Position numbers and translations under genes: made by a program
Part shown: positions 9,230 to 18,362 of the stretch, piece by piece
Layout: every line of letters begins with the position of its first letter
Position numbering within the stretch: position 1 is the first letter of the stretch
The notes under the pieces: model-generated
What the model saw: the letters and a program-made list of their open reading frames with translations, nothing else
Told to the model about the DNA's origin: nothing
Database searches by the model: none
Assembly: GCA_035995205.1 (NCBI GenBank)
Contig: DASYKS010000011.1
Coordinates: forward strand, 70,105-134,104
Length of the DNA stretch: 64,000 bases
Reading direction: 5' to 3'
Origin: DASYKS01 sp035995205
Lineage (GTDB): Bacteria > Acidobacteriota > Thermoanaerobaculia > Multivoradales > UBA5704

Positions 9230-10486
9230 ATGTCCCACCCGTTGGTCATCTGCGGCATGCACCGCTCGGGCACCTCGCTCGTGGCGAGCGTGCTGCAAAA
9301 GGCCGGTCTCTCGATCGGTTGCGACGCCCCCGACCCCGGGCTCGGCAATCCGCGCGGCCACTTCGAGGACCCGGATTTCTTGGCGCTGCATGAAGACATG
9401 CTCGCCGCGGCCGGCGAGAGCTGCTTCTCGATCGGCGAGGATTTCGCGCCCCCTCAGGGCGCCGAATTCGTCCGCCGGGCGCAGGCGCTGATCGCGGAAC
9501 GCCGGAACTTTCATCTCTGGGGGTGGAAAGACCCCCGGACCTGCCTGTTCCTCGATTTCTGGGAGGCGATGCTGCCCGAGGCGCGCTATCTCTTCCTCTA
9601 TCGCCATCCGCTGGACGTGGCGCTCTCGCTGTGGCGACGCAACGGCGACCTGGAGCTGCGGGAGGACCCCTGGCGCGCGATCCGCTCCTGGGAGATCTAC
9701 AACCGCCGCCTGCTGGAGTTCCGCGACCGGAACCCGGAGCGCTGTTTCGTGGCGCAGGTGCCCGCCCTCTCCGCCGACCTGGGCGTGCTGGTGCGCCGCC
9801 TGCGGCAGGAGCTGGGACTGCCGCTGGCCGACATTTCCCCCCGAATCTACGTCCCCAAGGAGTTGACGCCGCACCTGCCTGCGAACCCGGCCTGGGAGAA
9901 CCTGATTCCCGAGGCCCTGGAGCTTTACCGCCGGCTCGACCGGAGCGCCAACCTGCCGGCCGCCGAGGCCATCGCGGCGGACGAGGCGAGCGCCGAGAAC
10001 TCGCCGCCCGCCCGCGAATTGGCGCTGCTCCGCGCGACCGAGACGCTTCTCTACGCCCTGCTCGAAAGGTGCGGCCGCGGCGACTCCACCACGCCTTCGC
10101 TGGAGCTGCGCCAGGCCTACCATCGCATCCGGATGGAGGAAGAGGCGGCGGTGGCGCTCGAATTCACGCTGGAGAGCGGTCCCCCGGAACATCGGGAACT
10201 GGCGGCGGCGCTCCTGCGGGAGCGGGAACGAAGCAAGGAGCTGATCGCCGATCTGCTCGACGAGCGCGAGAGGAGCAAGAAGCTGATCGCCGGCCGGGTC
10301 GAAGAGCGCGAGCGGACCCAGGAGCTGGTCGCGTATCTGAGCAAAGAGCGCGAGCGGTGCGCCGCGGCCGAGGCGCGCAGCGCGGCGCTCGGGCGGACGC
10401 TCACGGGAATCGAACAGTCGTGGAGCTTCGCCCCGACCCGCGCCTGGTGGTGGCTACGCGGCCGGTTCGGCGGGACCCGGCAGTAG
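9230..10486 (+). CDS. sulfotransferase with C-terminal 14-residue coiled-coil repeats
   Basis: The 418-residue protein starts MSHPLVICGMHRSGTS, the PAPS 5'-phosphosulfate-binding loop of sulfotransferases. WGWKDPRTCLFL and YRHPLDVALSLW (3'-phosphate loop) follow. From about residue 331 there are four consecutive 14-residue units beginning ERER: ERERSKELIADLLD, ERERSKKLIAGRVE, ERERTQELVAYLSK, and a weaker fourth. Fourteen residues is two heptads, so this should be an alpha-helical coiled coil. The end (SWSFAPTRAWWWLRGRF) resembles tails of polysaccharide glycosyltransferases. ATG at 9230 is preferred over 9176. The 3' end overlaps the convergent YjdF-type gene by 33 nt. Probably sulfates a surface glycan. 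Confidence 0.85.
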   Translation: MSHPLVICGMHRSGTSLVASVLQKAGLSIGCDAPDPGLGNPRGHFEDPDFLALHEDMLAAAGESCFSIGEDFAPPQGAEFVRRAQALIAERRNFHLWGWKDPRTCLFLDFWEAMLPEARYLFLYRHPLDVALSLWRRNGDLELREDPWRAIRSWEIYNRRLLEFRDRNPERCFVAQVPALSADLGVLVRRLRQELGLPLADISPRIYVPKELTPHLPANPAWENLIPEALELYRRLDRSANLPAAEAIAADEASAENSPPARELALLRATETLLYALLERCGRGDSTTPSLELRQAYHRIRMEEEAAVALEFTLESGPPEHRELAAALLRERERSKELIADLLDERERSKKLIAGRVEERERTQELVAYLSKERERCAAAEARSAALGRTLTGIEQSWSFAPTRAWWWLRGRFGGTRQ

Positions 10487-11098
10487 CCGCCGGCTGCGCC
10501 GCGTGAAGTACAGCACGAGCAGCGCGAGACCCGCCCCCAGAAGGGCGAACGACATGTCTTTCTGCGCGTCCCACAGGTCCCCTTGCTGGCCGTTGTAGGC
10601 GTCGGCGTCCGCTCCCGCCAGAACCAGCGAAAGCCCCCACTCGACCAACTCGTAGAGCATGCTCCAGGCGAGGACGAATTCGAACGCCGCGTAGTAGGCG
10701 AAACGCCGCGGCACGCGGAAATAGCGGACGCAGATCTCCCAGATCGGCCGGACCCACAGCGCTCCGAAGGAGAAGTGCACGATGCGGTCGAAGTGGTTGC
10801 GCCGGAAGCCGAAGCGCTCCGTCAACCCGAAGCCCAGCAGCCGCCGCGACCACTCATCGTAGGGAACGTAGGAGTAGATGTAGCGGGCGGCCACGACGTG
10901 GAGCAAGAGGAACAGGGCAAGACAGGTCAGGGCGGCGTTGGAAAGAGGAAATCGCCGGACCAGGATCGGCCAGGCCGCAAGGACGATCACAGTCGGAATG
11001 TGCTGCAACAGCATCTGATCCGGGTAGGGGGCGTGAACCCAGCTCGCGAGCATCACGGCGGCACAGACCAGCCACAAACCCAGCGGGTAGCGGCTCAC
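10454..11098 (-). CDS. DUF2238 (YjdF-type) integral membrane protein
   Basis: This 214-residue protein has about six hydrophobic helices. It carries the family hallmarks RNHFDRIVHF, SMLYELVEWG and YNGQQGDLWDAQKDM. Function of the family is not known. Translation starts at GTG 11098, with GGAGG eight bases upstream. It lies 25 bp downstream of nothing obvious on its strand except the ADOP permease gene, which ends at 11124 and may be co-transcribed ahead of it. Confidence 0.88.
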   Translation of the reverse strand: MSRYPLGLWLVCAAVMLASWVHAPYPDQMLLQHIPTVIVLAAWPILVRRFPLSNAALTCLALFLLLHVVAARYIYSYVPYDEWSRRLLGFGLTERFGFRRNHFDRIVHFSFGALWVRPIWEICVRYFRVPRRFAYYAAFEFVLAWSMLYELVEWGLSLVLAGADADAYNGQQGDLWDAQKDMSFALLGAGLALLVLYFTRRSRRLLPGPAEPAA

Positions 11099-11123
11099 GC
11101 TCCGATCCTCCGAAACCCTTCGC

Positions 11124-13565
11124 TCAATCCCGCCGCAGCGCGATCAACGGATCGAGATCGGCCGCGCGACGCGCGGGCAGGTAGCTCGCGTAAAGTGCCA
11201 CCAGGGCGAGCGCCAGAGGCGCCGCGAGAAAAGCGAGCGGGTCGGTGGTCGAGATGCCGTAGAGCAGCCCCGAGAGCCAGCGGGTGAGCGCGAACGCCGC
11301 GACCAGGCCCGTGCCGAGGCCGGCGAGGGTGAGCATCGAGGCCTGGCGGACGACCATTCCGAGCACCTGGGAGCGTTTGGCGCCGAGCGCCATGCGGACG
11401 CCGATCTCGTGGGTTCGTTGGCTCACCGCGTAGGCGACCACCCCGTAGGTCCCGAGCGCAGCGAGGCCGAGCGCGAGCGCACCGAACAGGCCGAGCAGGA
11501 GGGTGGTGAAGCGCGGCCGGACAACCGCCTCGGAAACCAGCTGGGAGAGCGGCGCGAGATCCGAGATCGGCTGATTGCGATCGGCCTCTCCGATCGCGGC
11601 GCGCACCGCTCCGGCTACGCCCAGCGGATCGCCCGCGGTGCGGACGAAGATCTTCATCGTCGAGCGGGGGGCGACCGAATTCGGAAGGTAGAGCGCCGGC
11701 CCGGGCGCCGTCGCGAGGCCCGCGTGGCGCACGTCACCGGCCACCCCGATCACCTCGATCGGCTTCTCGCCGAATCGGACGTGCCGGCCGACCGCGCCTC
11801 CCTCCGGCCAAAGCTGGTGCGCGAGCGCCCGGTTGACGATCACCGCCGGGGGGGCGTCCGCGCCGTCCCGAACCGTGAAATCGCGCCCGGCCAAGAGCGG
11901 AATGCCGAGCGCACGGAAATATCCCGGGGTGACGATGAACGTGCCCGCCTCGGGGGTGATTCGCTCGTCGCGGCCGTCGACCGCGAAGTCGTACGGCTCG
12001 CCGCCGCCGCGCAGCGGCAGCGTCTTGCTTCCCCCCACCGCGACCACCCCCGGCAGCTCGGCGAGCCGGGCGAGCACCCGGTTCTGGTACCCCGTGATGC
12101 CGACCGGATCGGCAAATTTGCCATCCTGGAGGCTGATCGACAGCGCCAGGACGTTTTCGGTGCGGAAGCCGGGATCGACGTGTAGCAGACTCCAGAAGCT
12201 CCGCACCATCAGCCCGGCTCCTATCAGCAGCACCGTCGCCAAGGCGGTCTCGGCGGCGACCAGCGCGCCGCGCGCGGTCCGGCCGCGCCGCCCTTCGCCC
12301 CCGCCGCGCCCCCCTTCGCGCAGCGCCTCGCGCGCATCAGATCGGGAGGCGCGGAGCGCGGGCAACAGCCCCGAGAGAATACCGGTCGCGAGCGAGATCG
12401 CGAGGGTAAATAGAAAGACCGAAGCGTCGGGGCGGATCTCTTCCGCCCGCGGCAGCTCGGCGCCGCCAAGGGCGACCAGCGCCTCGACTCCCCACCCCGC
12501 CATGACGAATCCGAGGCCGCCGCCGACCAGGGCGAGCAGAACGTTTTCGGTCAGGATCTGGCGCGCCAGCCGGCCGCCGCCGGCTCCCAGCGCCACCCGC
12601 ACCGCAAACTCGTGGCGCCGAGTCGTGGTGCGCGCGAGCAACAGGCTCGCGAGGTTCGCGCAGGCGATCAGCAGCACCAGGGCGACCGAGGAAATCAGCA
12701 CCAGGAGAGCCGGGCGCAGGTCGCCCACCAACGATTCGCGTAGCGGCCGGACGAGAGCGCGGTCGCGCTTCTCGTTGGTCTCCGGATAGGCGCGCGCGAG
12801 GCGGGTAAAGACCGCGCTCGAAGCGGCCGTCGCCTGCTCGGGCGTGGCGCCGGGCGCCAGACGCGCCACCACGTCCATCCAGCGCAGGCCGCGCAGATGC
12901 GGGATGTCGTCGTCGCCGATCAGCGAAATCGGCGCCCAGAGATCGACCTCGCGCGCCGGCAGCGCGAACGAGGGGGGCATGACGCCGACGACGGTGAACG
13001 ATTCCCCTTCGAGCGTCACCTGTTTCCCGACCACGGTGGAATCGGCGCCGAAGCGGCGCCGCCAGAGCCCGTCCGAGAGGACGACGACGCGATCCTTCCC
13101 CGCCACGTCGTCCGACGGCTGAATCGTCCGGCCGATCGCGGCCGGCACCCCGAGGGTCGAGAAATAGCCGCCCGAGACGGTCGCCGAATCGACCCGCTCC
13201 GGCTCGCCGCCGCCGGTCAGATTCATCCCCGTAAGGCCGAGCATGAAATGCGACGCCGCGATCCGCGCGAAGGGCGACGCCTTGCCCCGCTCCGAGCGCC
13301 CGAGATCCGCCGTCAGATCGTCGAAATCCTGCGGCGAGAACGCGGCCGAAATCCCGCCCGCCTGTTCCGGATCGGCGTAGTAGATCCGCACCAACCGGTC
13401 GGGATCCTGATACGGCAGCGGGCGCAGCAGCACGCCGTGCAGCACGCTCCAGATCGCGCTGTTCGCGCCGATCCCGAGCGCGAGGGTCGCGATCGCCACG
13501 ATCGCGAAGCCGGGGCTCTTCTTCAGGGTGCGTGCGGCGTAGCGAAGGTCGTCGAGCAGGGTCAT
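11124..13565 (-). CDS. ADOP-type ABC transporter permease
   Basis: About 813 residues. It begins MTLLDDLRYAARTLKKSPGF and continues ALGIGANSAIWSVL, the signature of acidobacterial duplicated orphan permeases (MacB/FtsX superfamily). A MacB-like periplasmic domain and FtsX permease block occur twice, with TM groups near the N-terminus, around residues 285-420 and at the C-terminus (TYGVVAYAVSQRTHEIGVRMALG). No ATPase gene is adjacent, as is normal for this group. It is one of the best taxonomic clues here. The substrate is unknown; lipoprotein, peptide or drug export are family possibilities. Confidence 0.93.
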   Translation of the reverse strand: MTLLDDLRYAARTLKKSPGFAIVAIATLALGIGANSAIWSVLHGVLLRPLPYQDPDRLVRIYYADPEQAGGISAAFSPQDFDDLTADLGRSERGKASPFARIAASHFMLGLTGMNLTGGGEPERVDSATVSGGYFSTLGVPAAIGRTIQPSDDVAGKDRVVVLSDGLWRRRFGADSTVVGKQVTLEGESFTVVGVMPPSFALPAREVDLWAPISLIGDDDIPHLRGLRWMDVVARLAPGATPEQATAASSAVFTRLARAYPETNEKRDRALVRPLRESLVGDLRPALLVLISSVALVLLIACANLASLLLARTTTRRHEFAVRVALGAGGGRLARQILTENVLLALVGGGLGFVMAGWGVEALVALGGAELPRAEEIRPDASVFLFTLAISLATGILSGLLPALRASRSDAREALREGGRGGGEGRRGRTARGALVAAETALATVLLIGAGLMVRSFWSLLHVDPGFRTENVLALSISLQDGKFADPVGITGYQNRVLARLAELPGVVAVGGSKTLPLRGGGEPYDFAVDGRDERITPEAGTFIVTPGYFRALGIPLLAGRDFTVRDGADAPPAVIVNRALAHQLWPEGGAVGRHVRFGEKPIEVIGVAGDVRHAGLATAPGPALYLPNSVAPRSTMKIFVRTAGDPLGVAGAVRAAIGEADRNQPISDLAPLSQLVSEAVVRPRFTTLLLGLFGALALGLAALGTYGVVAYAVSQRTHEIGVRMALGAKRSQVLGMVVRQASMLTLAGLGTGLVAAFALTRWLSGLLYGISTTDPLAFLAAPLALALVALYASYLPARRAADLDPLIALRRD

Positions 13566-13662
13566 GGCGTCGCCTCCCGCGGGCAAGGTTTCGATTCTCC
13601 CAGAGCCTACGTGAAACGGCGGCGGGAGGTTGCGCGGCGGGGCGGCTTGGTTTGTCCCGCAC

Positions 13663-13779
13663 CAGCCCTCACCCCCGGCCCCTCTCCCGAAACGGGAGAG
13701 GGGAGAACAGCAAAATCAAACTCGCCTTGCTCCCCTCTCCCTTTGGGCCCTTTGGGAGAGGGGTCGGGGGTGAGGGCTG
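13663..13779. repeat. BIME/REP-like nested palindrome
   Basis: Outer arms CAGCCCTCACCCCC (13663-13676) and GGGGGTGAGGGCTG (13766-13779) are perfect inverted repeats. Inside are two smaller hairpins, CTCTCCCGAAACGGGAGAG and CTCTCCCTTTGGG...GGGAGAG. The element fills most of the 328-bp gap 13566-13893 between the divergent permease and patatin genes; nothing else was seen there apart from the patatin ribosome binding site. Confidence 0.88.
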
Positions 13780-13893
13780 AGGCGGCTGAGGACTTTGACG
13801 AGGTTCTTGCCCGCCGGGCAGCCCCCCCCAGGTTGTCACAGGGATGGTAAAATAAGCGCTTCAGCCTGTAGGCCAGGACGGGAGGGTCGGTTC

Positions 13894-16800
13894 ATGGCTC
13901 GTCATGCCGCCGCGACGGAGTTTCCGCTGCAACTGTGCGAGGTGCTGGAGGAGGAGCTCGCGGCCCTGTTGCCCGAGTCCGATCCGGAAACCCGAGGGTC
14001 GATCTCCCCCTGGGAGGTCGCTCCCGACCAGATCCGCGCGGCGACGCTGCCCGCGCTCCTGGTCCGACTGCACGACCCCGGCGACGAGGTCAGTGCCTGG
14101 CTGCGCGGGCAGCTGTCCTCCGATTTCCTCACCCTCCTCGTGGAGCGGGACCGAGAGGACGGACCCGGGCTCGGGACTCTGCGCCAAGACTTGGCGGACG
14201 AGCTCAATCGTCTGTTGCACGACGAAGAGATCCGCCCCAAGGCGGCGGATCTGGCCCAGGTGTGCCGAGGCGCCGGAATTCGCCTGTCGGAGGAGATGGA
14301 GCGGCTGCTCGCCGACCCGCCGAAGGATCGACCGCACCTCCTCCGGCTGCTCCTGGAGGAGGCCCTGCCCAACGAGCTGGAGCCGAGCCGCGAACGCCGC
14401 CTGCAGGAGGTCTACCGGCGGGTCCACGCCCATCCTTCGGGTCTCGCCGCGCTGTGCCTTTCCGGCGGCGGCATCCGCAGCGCGGTCTTCAGCCTCGGCG
14501 TCGTCCAGGGCCTGGCCCGCCGGGGGCTGCTGCAAAAGTTCGATTTTCTCTCGACCGTCTCGGGCGGCGGCTACCTGGGCGGCCTCTTGAGCGCCTGGAT
14601 TCACCGCCACCCTCGCGGGTTGGACGGCGTCGCCGACGAGCTCGGCGGCCGCCGGCCCGGAGCGCGCAAACTGCAACCGGAAGCGGCGCCGCTCGAATAC
14701 CTGCGCAACTTCAGCAACTACCTCACGCCCAAGCTGGGCATTCTCTCCGCCGATTCCTGGACTCTGATCTCCATCTTCATCCGTAACCTCTACGTGTATT
14801 GGCTGGTGCTGGTGCCGCTGCTGCTCGCCGCGTTGTCCCTGCCCCGGCTCTACGTGGCCGTTTGCGCCACCGGCATCCACGAGCACGTCCCCTTGGATCT
14901 GCCCCTGGTCGGCCGGGTGCATCTGTTCCCGGAAATCCTGTTCGTCCTCGGCTCTTCGCTGATGGCTCTCGCCATCGGCTACATCGGCTGGAACCGGCCG
15001 AGCGGCGGCCGGCGCAGCACGACGCGGGGATTTCTCCTTCTCTGCCTGCTCCCCCTCGTCGCGTCGGCGACTCTGTTTTCGGTCTACTGGGCCTACTTTC
15101 AGACGCTCGGTCGAGGTATGCCGAGCTGGACGTGGTTCGTCTTCCCCACGGTGTCGATCAACATTTTCGGCTGGTGCGTCCACGCCCTTCCGGCCCTGGC
15201 CCAGGGACGGGTACGGCCGCTCGCCAAGCTTCGAGAAGCGCCGTTTCTGGTGATCGCCGGAACCGTCGGAGGCCTGCTCGCGATGCTCTCGGCGAGAGTC
15301 TTCGAGCACCCCACGACGATCGAGGGGGCGCCCGGCTGGGGCGCGTACAACATCTCCTGGTACGGGGTCTTCGCCGTCCCCTGCGTGCTGGGCGCTTTCG
15401 TCTTCGGGGAAACCCTGTTCGCCGGCCTGGTCAGCCGCTGGACCGACGACGAGGACCGCGAATGGTGGTCGCGCAGCGCGGCCTGGCTGCTGATCGTGGT
15501 GGCCGTTTGGATCGCTCTGGCGAGCGTGGTGATTTTTGGCCCGGTACTGCTGGCCTACTGGAAATGGGTCCTGACCCCCGTGGGCGGCCTGGCGGGCATC
15601 GCCACGGCGCTTCTGGCCCGCAGCTCCTTGACCTCGGAGAGCCACGGCGCCAAGGACAAGGAGGGTCTGGCCTCAAAGGTTCTGGACACCGCCCTCGCTT
15701 TCGTCGCGCCGGTCTTCGTGGTGATCCTGACCGCCGCCCTTTCCCTGGGCATGAGTTTTTTGTTCCGCATCGTCTCGATGAGCCCGCATCCGTTTTTCGC
15801 TCCCGACCCCAAGGCCAAGGACGCCGCGTCCGCCGCGGCCGATGCCCTCGCCCGCTGGCACATCGACCTGGTGGCCAAATCCTCCGCTTGGGAGGTGTTC
15901 GCTCTGTTCACCGTCGCGCTGGTCGGCGGCTTGGGGATGGCGCTGCTGATCGACATCAACAAGTTTTCTCTCCACGCCATGTACCGCAACCGGCTGATCC
16001 GCACCTTCCTCGGCGCGTCGCGAGAGGCTCGTCGCCCCAACGCCTTCACCGGTTTCGATGGCGAGGACGATCTGGAAACTTGGCGTTTGCGCTCGCCTCT
16101 GTTCCTGCGGCCGGAGAATCTGGCGGACCACGGCGCCTTGCTCTGCCGACGGCTCAAGGAAGGCTCGCGCCCACCGTCCTCGGCCATCGTCTCTCGGCAT
16201 CTCGCCGAAGGAACGCGACTCCTGCTCGCCCGCTACACCTATCCCGCCGAACCTTCGGCCGAGCTGCTCCAGGCACTCACGGACGATTTCAACCTCCTGA
16301 TCCGCGGCCGGTTCGAACAGCCGCTGCTGGAGGATCTCGCGGTGAGCGAGGAAGAGCGGGAGCGGCTCCTCCGGGTGCGTTCGGAAGACGAACGCTACCT
16401 CCTGCAGCGCGACCTTCTTCTGCGCGCCTTCCAGGAGGAGATCGAGACCAGCCGCCCGCCCAAGCCCCTGCACGTGGTCAACGTGGCTCTGAATCTGGTC
16501 GGCGGCAAGAACCTCGCCTGGCAGCAGAGAAAAGCCGAGTCGTTCACGTTCTCGCCCCTGCATTGCGGCAGCGCCCGGGTCGGCTACCGGGCGGCCGAGA
16601 CCTACGCCCGGGGAGGAGGCCGCCGCCGCGCGGTCTCCCTAGGTACGGCGCTCGCGATCTCGGGAGCCGCCGCCAGCTCCAACATGGGGTACCACTCTTC
16701 GCCGGCGATCACGTTTCTGATGACCTTTTGGAACGCCCGGCTCGGCTGGTGGCTCGGCAATCCGGGCGTCGCCGGGGCGCGCACCTTCGGCGACGCCCAA

Positions 16801-17457
16801 CCGAAACTGGCGATCGGCCCTTTGATCTCCGAGGCTCTGGGGCTGACCGACGATCGCAACCCGTACGTCTATCTCTCCGACGGCGGCCACTTCGAAAACC
16901 TGGGCCTTTACGAGATGGTGCTGCGCCGGTGCCGCTACATCGTTCTGGTGGACGCCGGGCAGGACCACGACTGCCAGTACCAGGATCTGGGCAACGCGCT
17001 GCGCAAGATCCGCATCGATCTGGGAATCCACATCCAATTGGGAAGAATGCCCTTCGGCGAAGAGCCGACCGGCGGGCAAGGCCGCTATTGCGCGGTCGGC
17101 AAGATCCTCTATTCGGAGGTGGACGACACCAAGGTGGACGGTCATCTCCTCTATCTAAAACCCGCGGTCTACAACTGCGGCGAGCCGCAAGACGTCCTGA
17201 ATTACAAGAAGCTGAACAAGCTCTTCCCCCACGAATCCACCCGCGAGCAATGGTTCGGCGAACAGCAGTTCGAGAGCTATCGCGTGCTCGGCCTGCACGC
17301 CATAGACGCCATCTGCGCCGCAGCGGGAGACGGCAAGATCGCCGACCTACCCAAGCTGTTCGGGATCGCCGGGTGCTACCTGGGGACGGACGAGAAAGAC
17401 GAGGAGCTCGAAGCCGAGGCGCCCTTGGCTCCGGCGCGGTCGATCGAAGCGGTGTAG
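13894..17457 (+). CDS. large membrane-embedded patatin-like phospholipase
   Basis: The protein is 1187 residues, several times longer than a minimal patatin. The glycine-rich oxyanion loop SGGGIRSA is at residues 190-197, the nucleophile Ser223 is in FLSTVSGGGYLGG, and the catalytic Asp996 is in SDGGHFENLG. Between Ser and Asp lie about nine hydrophobic helices (roughly residues 294-690), so the hydrolase domain is split by a multi-pass membrane insert. An alpha-helical region of about 180 residues precedes the patatin domain. ATG at 13894 has GGAGG 8 nt upstream; an earlier in-frame start at 13795 would run through the repeat. Expected activity is acyl hydrolysis of membrane lipid. No partner gene is obvious. 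Confidence 0.88.
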   Translation: MARHAAATEFPLQLCEVLEEELAALLPESDPETRGSISPWEVAPDQIRAATLPALLVRLHDPGDEVSAWLRGQLSSDFLTLLVERDREDGPGLGTLRQDLADELNRLLHDEEIRPKAADLAQVCRGAGIRLSEEMERLLADPPKDRPHLLRLLLEEALPNELEPSRERRLQEVYRRVHAHPSGLAALCLSGGGIRSAVFSLGVVQGLARRGLLQKFDFLSTVSGGGYLGGLLSAWIHRHPRGLDGVADELGGRRPGARKLQPEAAPLEYLRNFSNYLTPKLGILSADSWTLISIFIRNLYVYWLVLVPLLLAALSLPRLYVAVCATGIHEHVPLDLPLVGRVHLFPEILFVLGSSLMALAIGYIGWNRPSGGRRSTTRGFLLLCLLPLVASATLFSVYWAYFQTLGRGMPSWTWFVFPTVSINIFGWCVHALPALAQGRVRPLAKLREAPFLVIAGTVGGLLAMLSARVFEHPTTIEGAPGWGAYNISWYGVFAVPCVLGAFVFGETLFAGLVSRWTDDEDREWWSRSAAWLLIVVAVWIALASVVIFGPVLLAYWKWVLTPVGGLAGIATALLARSSLTSESHGAKDKEGLASKVLDTALAFVAPVFVVILTAALSLGMSFLFRIVSMSPHPFFAPDPKAKDAASAAADALARWHIDLVAKSSAWEVFALFTVALVGGLGMALLIDINKFSLHAMYRNRLIRTFLGASREARRPNAFTGFDGEDDLETWRLRSPLFLRPENLADHGALLCRRLKEGSRPPSSAIVSRHLAEGTRLLLARYTYPAEPSAELLQALTDDFNLLIRGRFEQPLLEDLAVSEEERERLLRVRSEDERYLLQRDLLLRAFQEEIETSRPPKPLHVVNVALNLVGGKNLAWQQRKAESFTFSPLHCGSARVGYRAAETYARGGGRRRAVSLGTALAISGAAASSNMGYHSSPAITFLMTFWNARLGWWLGNPGVAGARTFGDAQPKLAIGPLISEALGLTDDRNPYVYLSDGGHFENLGLYEMVLRRCRYIVLVDAGQDHDCQYQDLGNALRKIRIDLGIHIQLGRMPFGEEPTGGQGRYCAVGKILYSEVDDTKVDGHLLYLKPAVYNCGEPQDVLNYKKLNKLFPHESTREQWFGEQQFESYRVLGLHAIDAICAAAGDGKIADLPKLFGIAGCYLGTDEKDEELEAEAPLAPARSIEAV

Positions 17458-17527
17458 GCGCTTGCGTTTGGACGCGGCGGCGAACGTGCCCTAGGCAATC
17501 ACCTGTAAATCGCCCTAGACTTGTCTC

Positions 17528-17767
17528 ATGAGAATGACCATCGAACTTTCCGATGAGCGAAGCGCGAAGCTTCTGGAGCTCGCCGAAGGCACCGGTGAGA
17601 AGGGATTCTCGCGGCTGATCAACGAGGCGGTGGATCTCTATCTTGGACGGCTGGAGCGGGACAAGGATTCGCGGCGGCGGGCCTTGGCCACCGCCGGGAG
17701 CTTGACCTCCGAAGAAGCCGACGAGCTACGCGAGGCGACCCGCTCGATCCGGGAAAACTGGCGGTGA
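17528..17767 (+). CDS. VapB-type antitoxin (ribbon-helix-helix)
   Basis: This is a 79-residue protein. MRMTIELSDERSAKLLELA followed by the helix GFSRLINEAVDLYL is a ribbon-helix-helix DNA-binding fold. The acidic C-terminal tail (EEADELREATRS) would wrap the toxin. The stop overlaps the GTG start of the PIN gene (GTGA), the usual antitoxin-first arrangement, and such pairs normally autorepress. Confidence 0.85.
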   Translation: MRMTIELSDERSAKLLELAEGTGEKGFSRLINEAVDLYLGRLERDKDSRRRALATAGSLTSEEADELREATRSIRENWR

Positions 17768-18138
17768 ACGTCGCCGATACCGATGTCCTGATCGACTTCC
17801 TCGAAAAGCGCGGTGCGTGGGAGAAGGTTCGCCGCGAGCTCGAAGAGGGCTTCCTCGCGACGACCTCGATCACGCGTTTCGAGCTTCTTTCCGGGTCCCA
17901 GTCGGACCGAAAACGGGAATCCGCGTTGGCTCTTCTTGGCGCTTTGGCCACCCTCTCCCTCGACGCGCGCTCCGCCGATCGCGCGGCTTCGGTCCGGCGG
18001 ACGCTGGAAGCAAAAGGCGAAGGGATCGGCATGGCCGACAGCCTAATCGCCGGAATCGTGCTCGAAAACCGAGGAACTCTCCTAACCCGAAACCGCAAGC
18101 ACTTTGAGCGCGTCGAGGGCCTTGGTATCGCGGAATGA
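17764..18138 (+). CDS. VapC-type PIN-domain toxin
   Basis: The 124-residue PIN protein has the first acidic cluster in VADTDVLIDFLE, a conserved Glu in TSITRFELLSG, a third acid in GIGMADSLIAG and the final LTRNRKHFERVEGL strand-helix. These are the metal-binding residues of PIN ribonucleases. It starts at GTG 17764 inside the antitoxin stop codon. Expected to cleave RNA until neutralised by the upstream protein. All four catalytic positions appear intact, so the toxin is probably functional. Confidence 0.9.
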   Translation: MNVADTDVLIDFLEKRGAWEKVRRELEEGFLATTSITRFELLSGSQSDRKRESALALLGALATLSLDARSADRAASVRRTLEAKGEGIGMADSLIAGIVLENRGTLLTRNRKHFERVEGLGIAE

Positions 18139-18362
18139 GCCGCGCGCGGGAGGTGCTCTGGCGCGAGCTGGTCTCCGGTTTCGGCCTCACGATCGGCCAA
18201 CGGGGGGAGGGGTAGTCCGGAAAGAAAGGGCGCTCCAACCCACAAGGGTGGTGTTCTGCACCTTGCCCTCCCTCTCGCACTGTCCTACCCTCCCCACGAC
18301 GCCCCTCCCCTAAAAGATAGCGCCCCGCCGCCCCCAAGCCCGGCCAGGAAGGACACCTTCGC

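Noticed and set aside
13861..15645. A 594-codon minus-strand open frame opposite the patatin gene
   Set aside because: Composition is Arg/Gln-rich with no motif, and the plus strand has an intact catalytic Ser and Asp frame.
18104..18313. A 69-codon frame after the VapC-type gene
   Set aside because: It overlaps the toxin 3' end, lacks a ribosome binding site, and is low-complexity.
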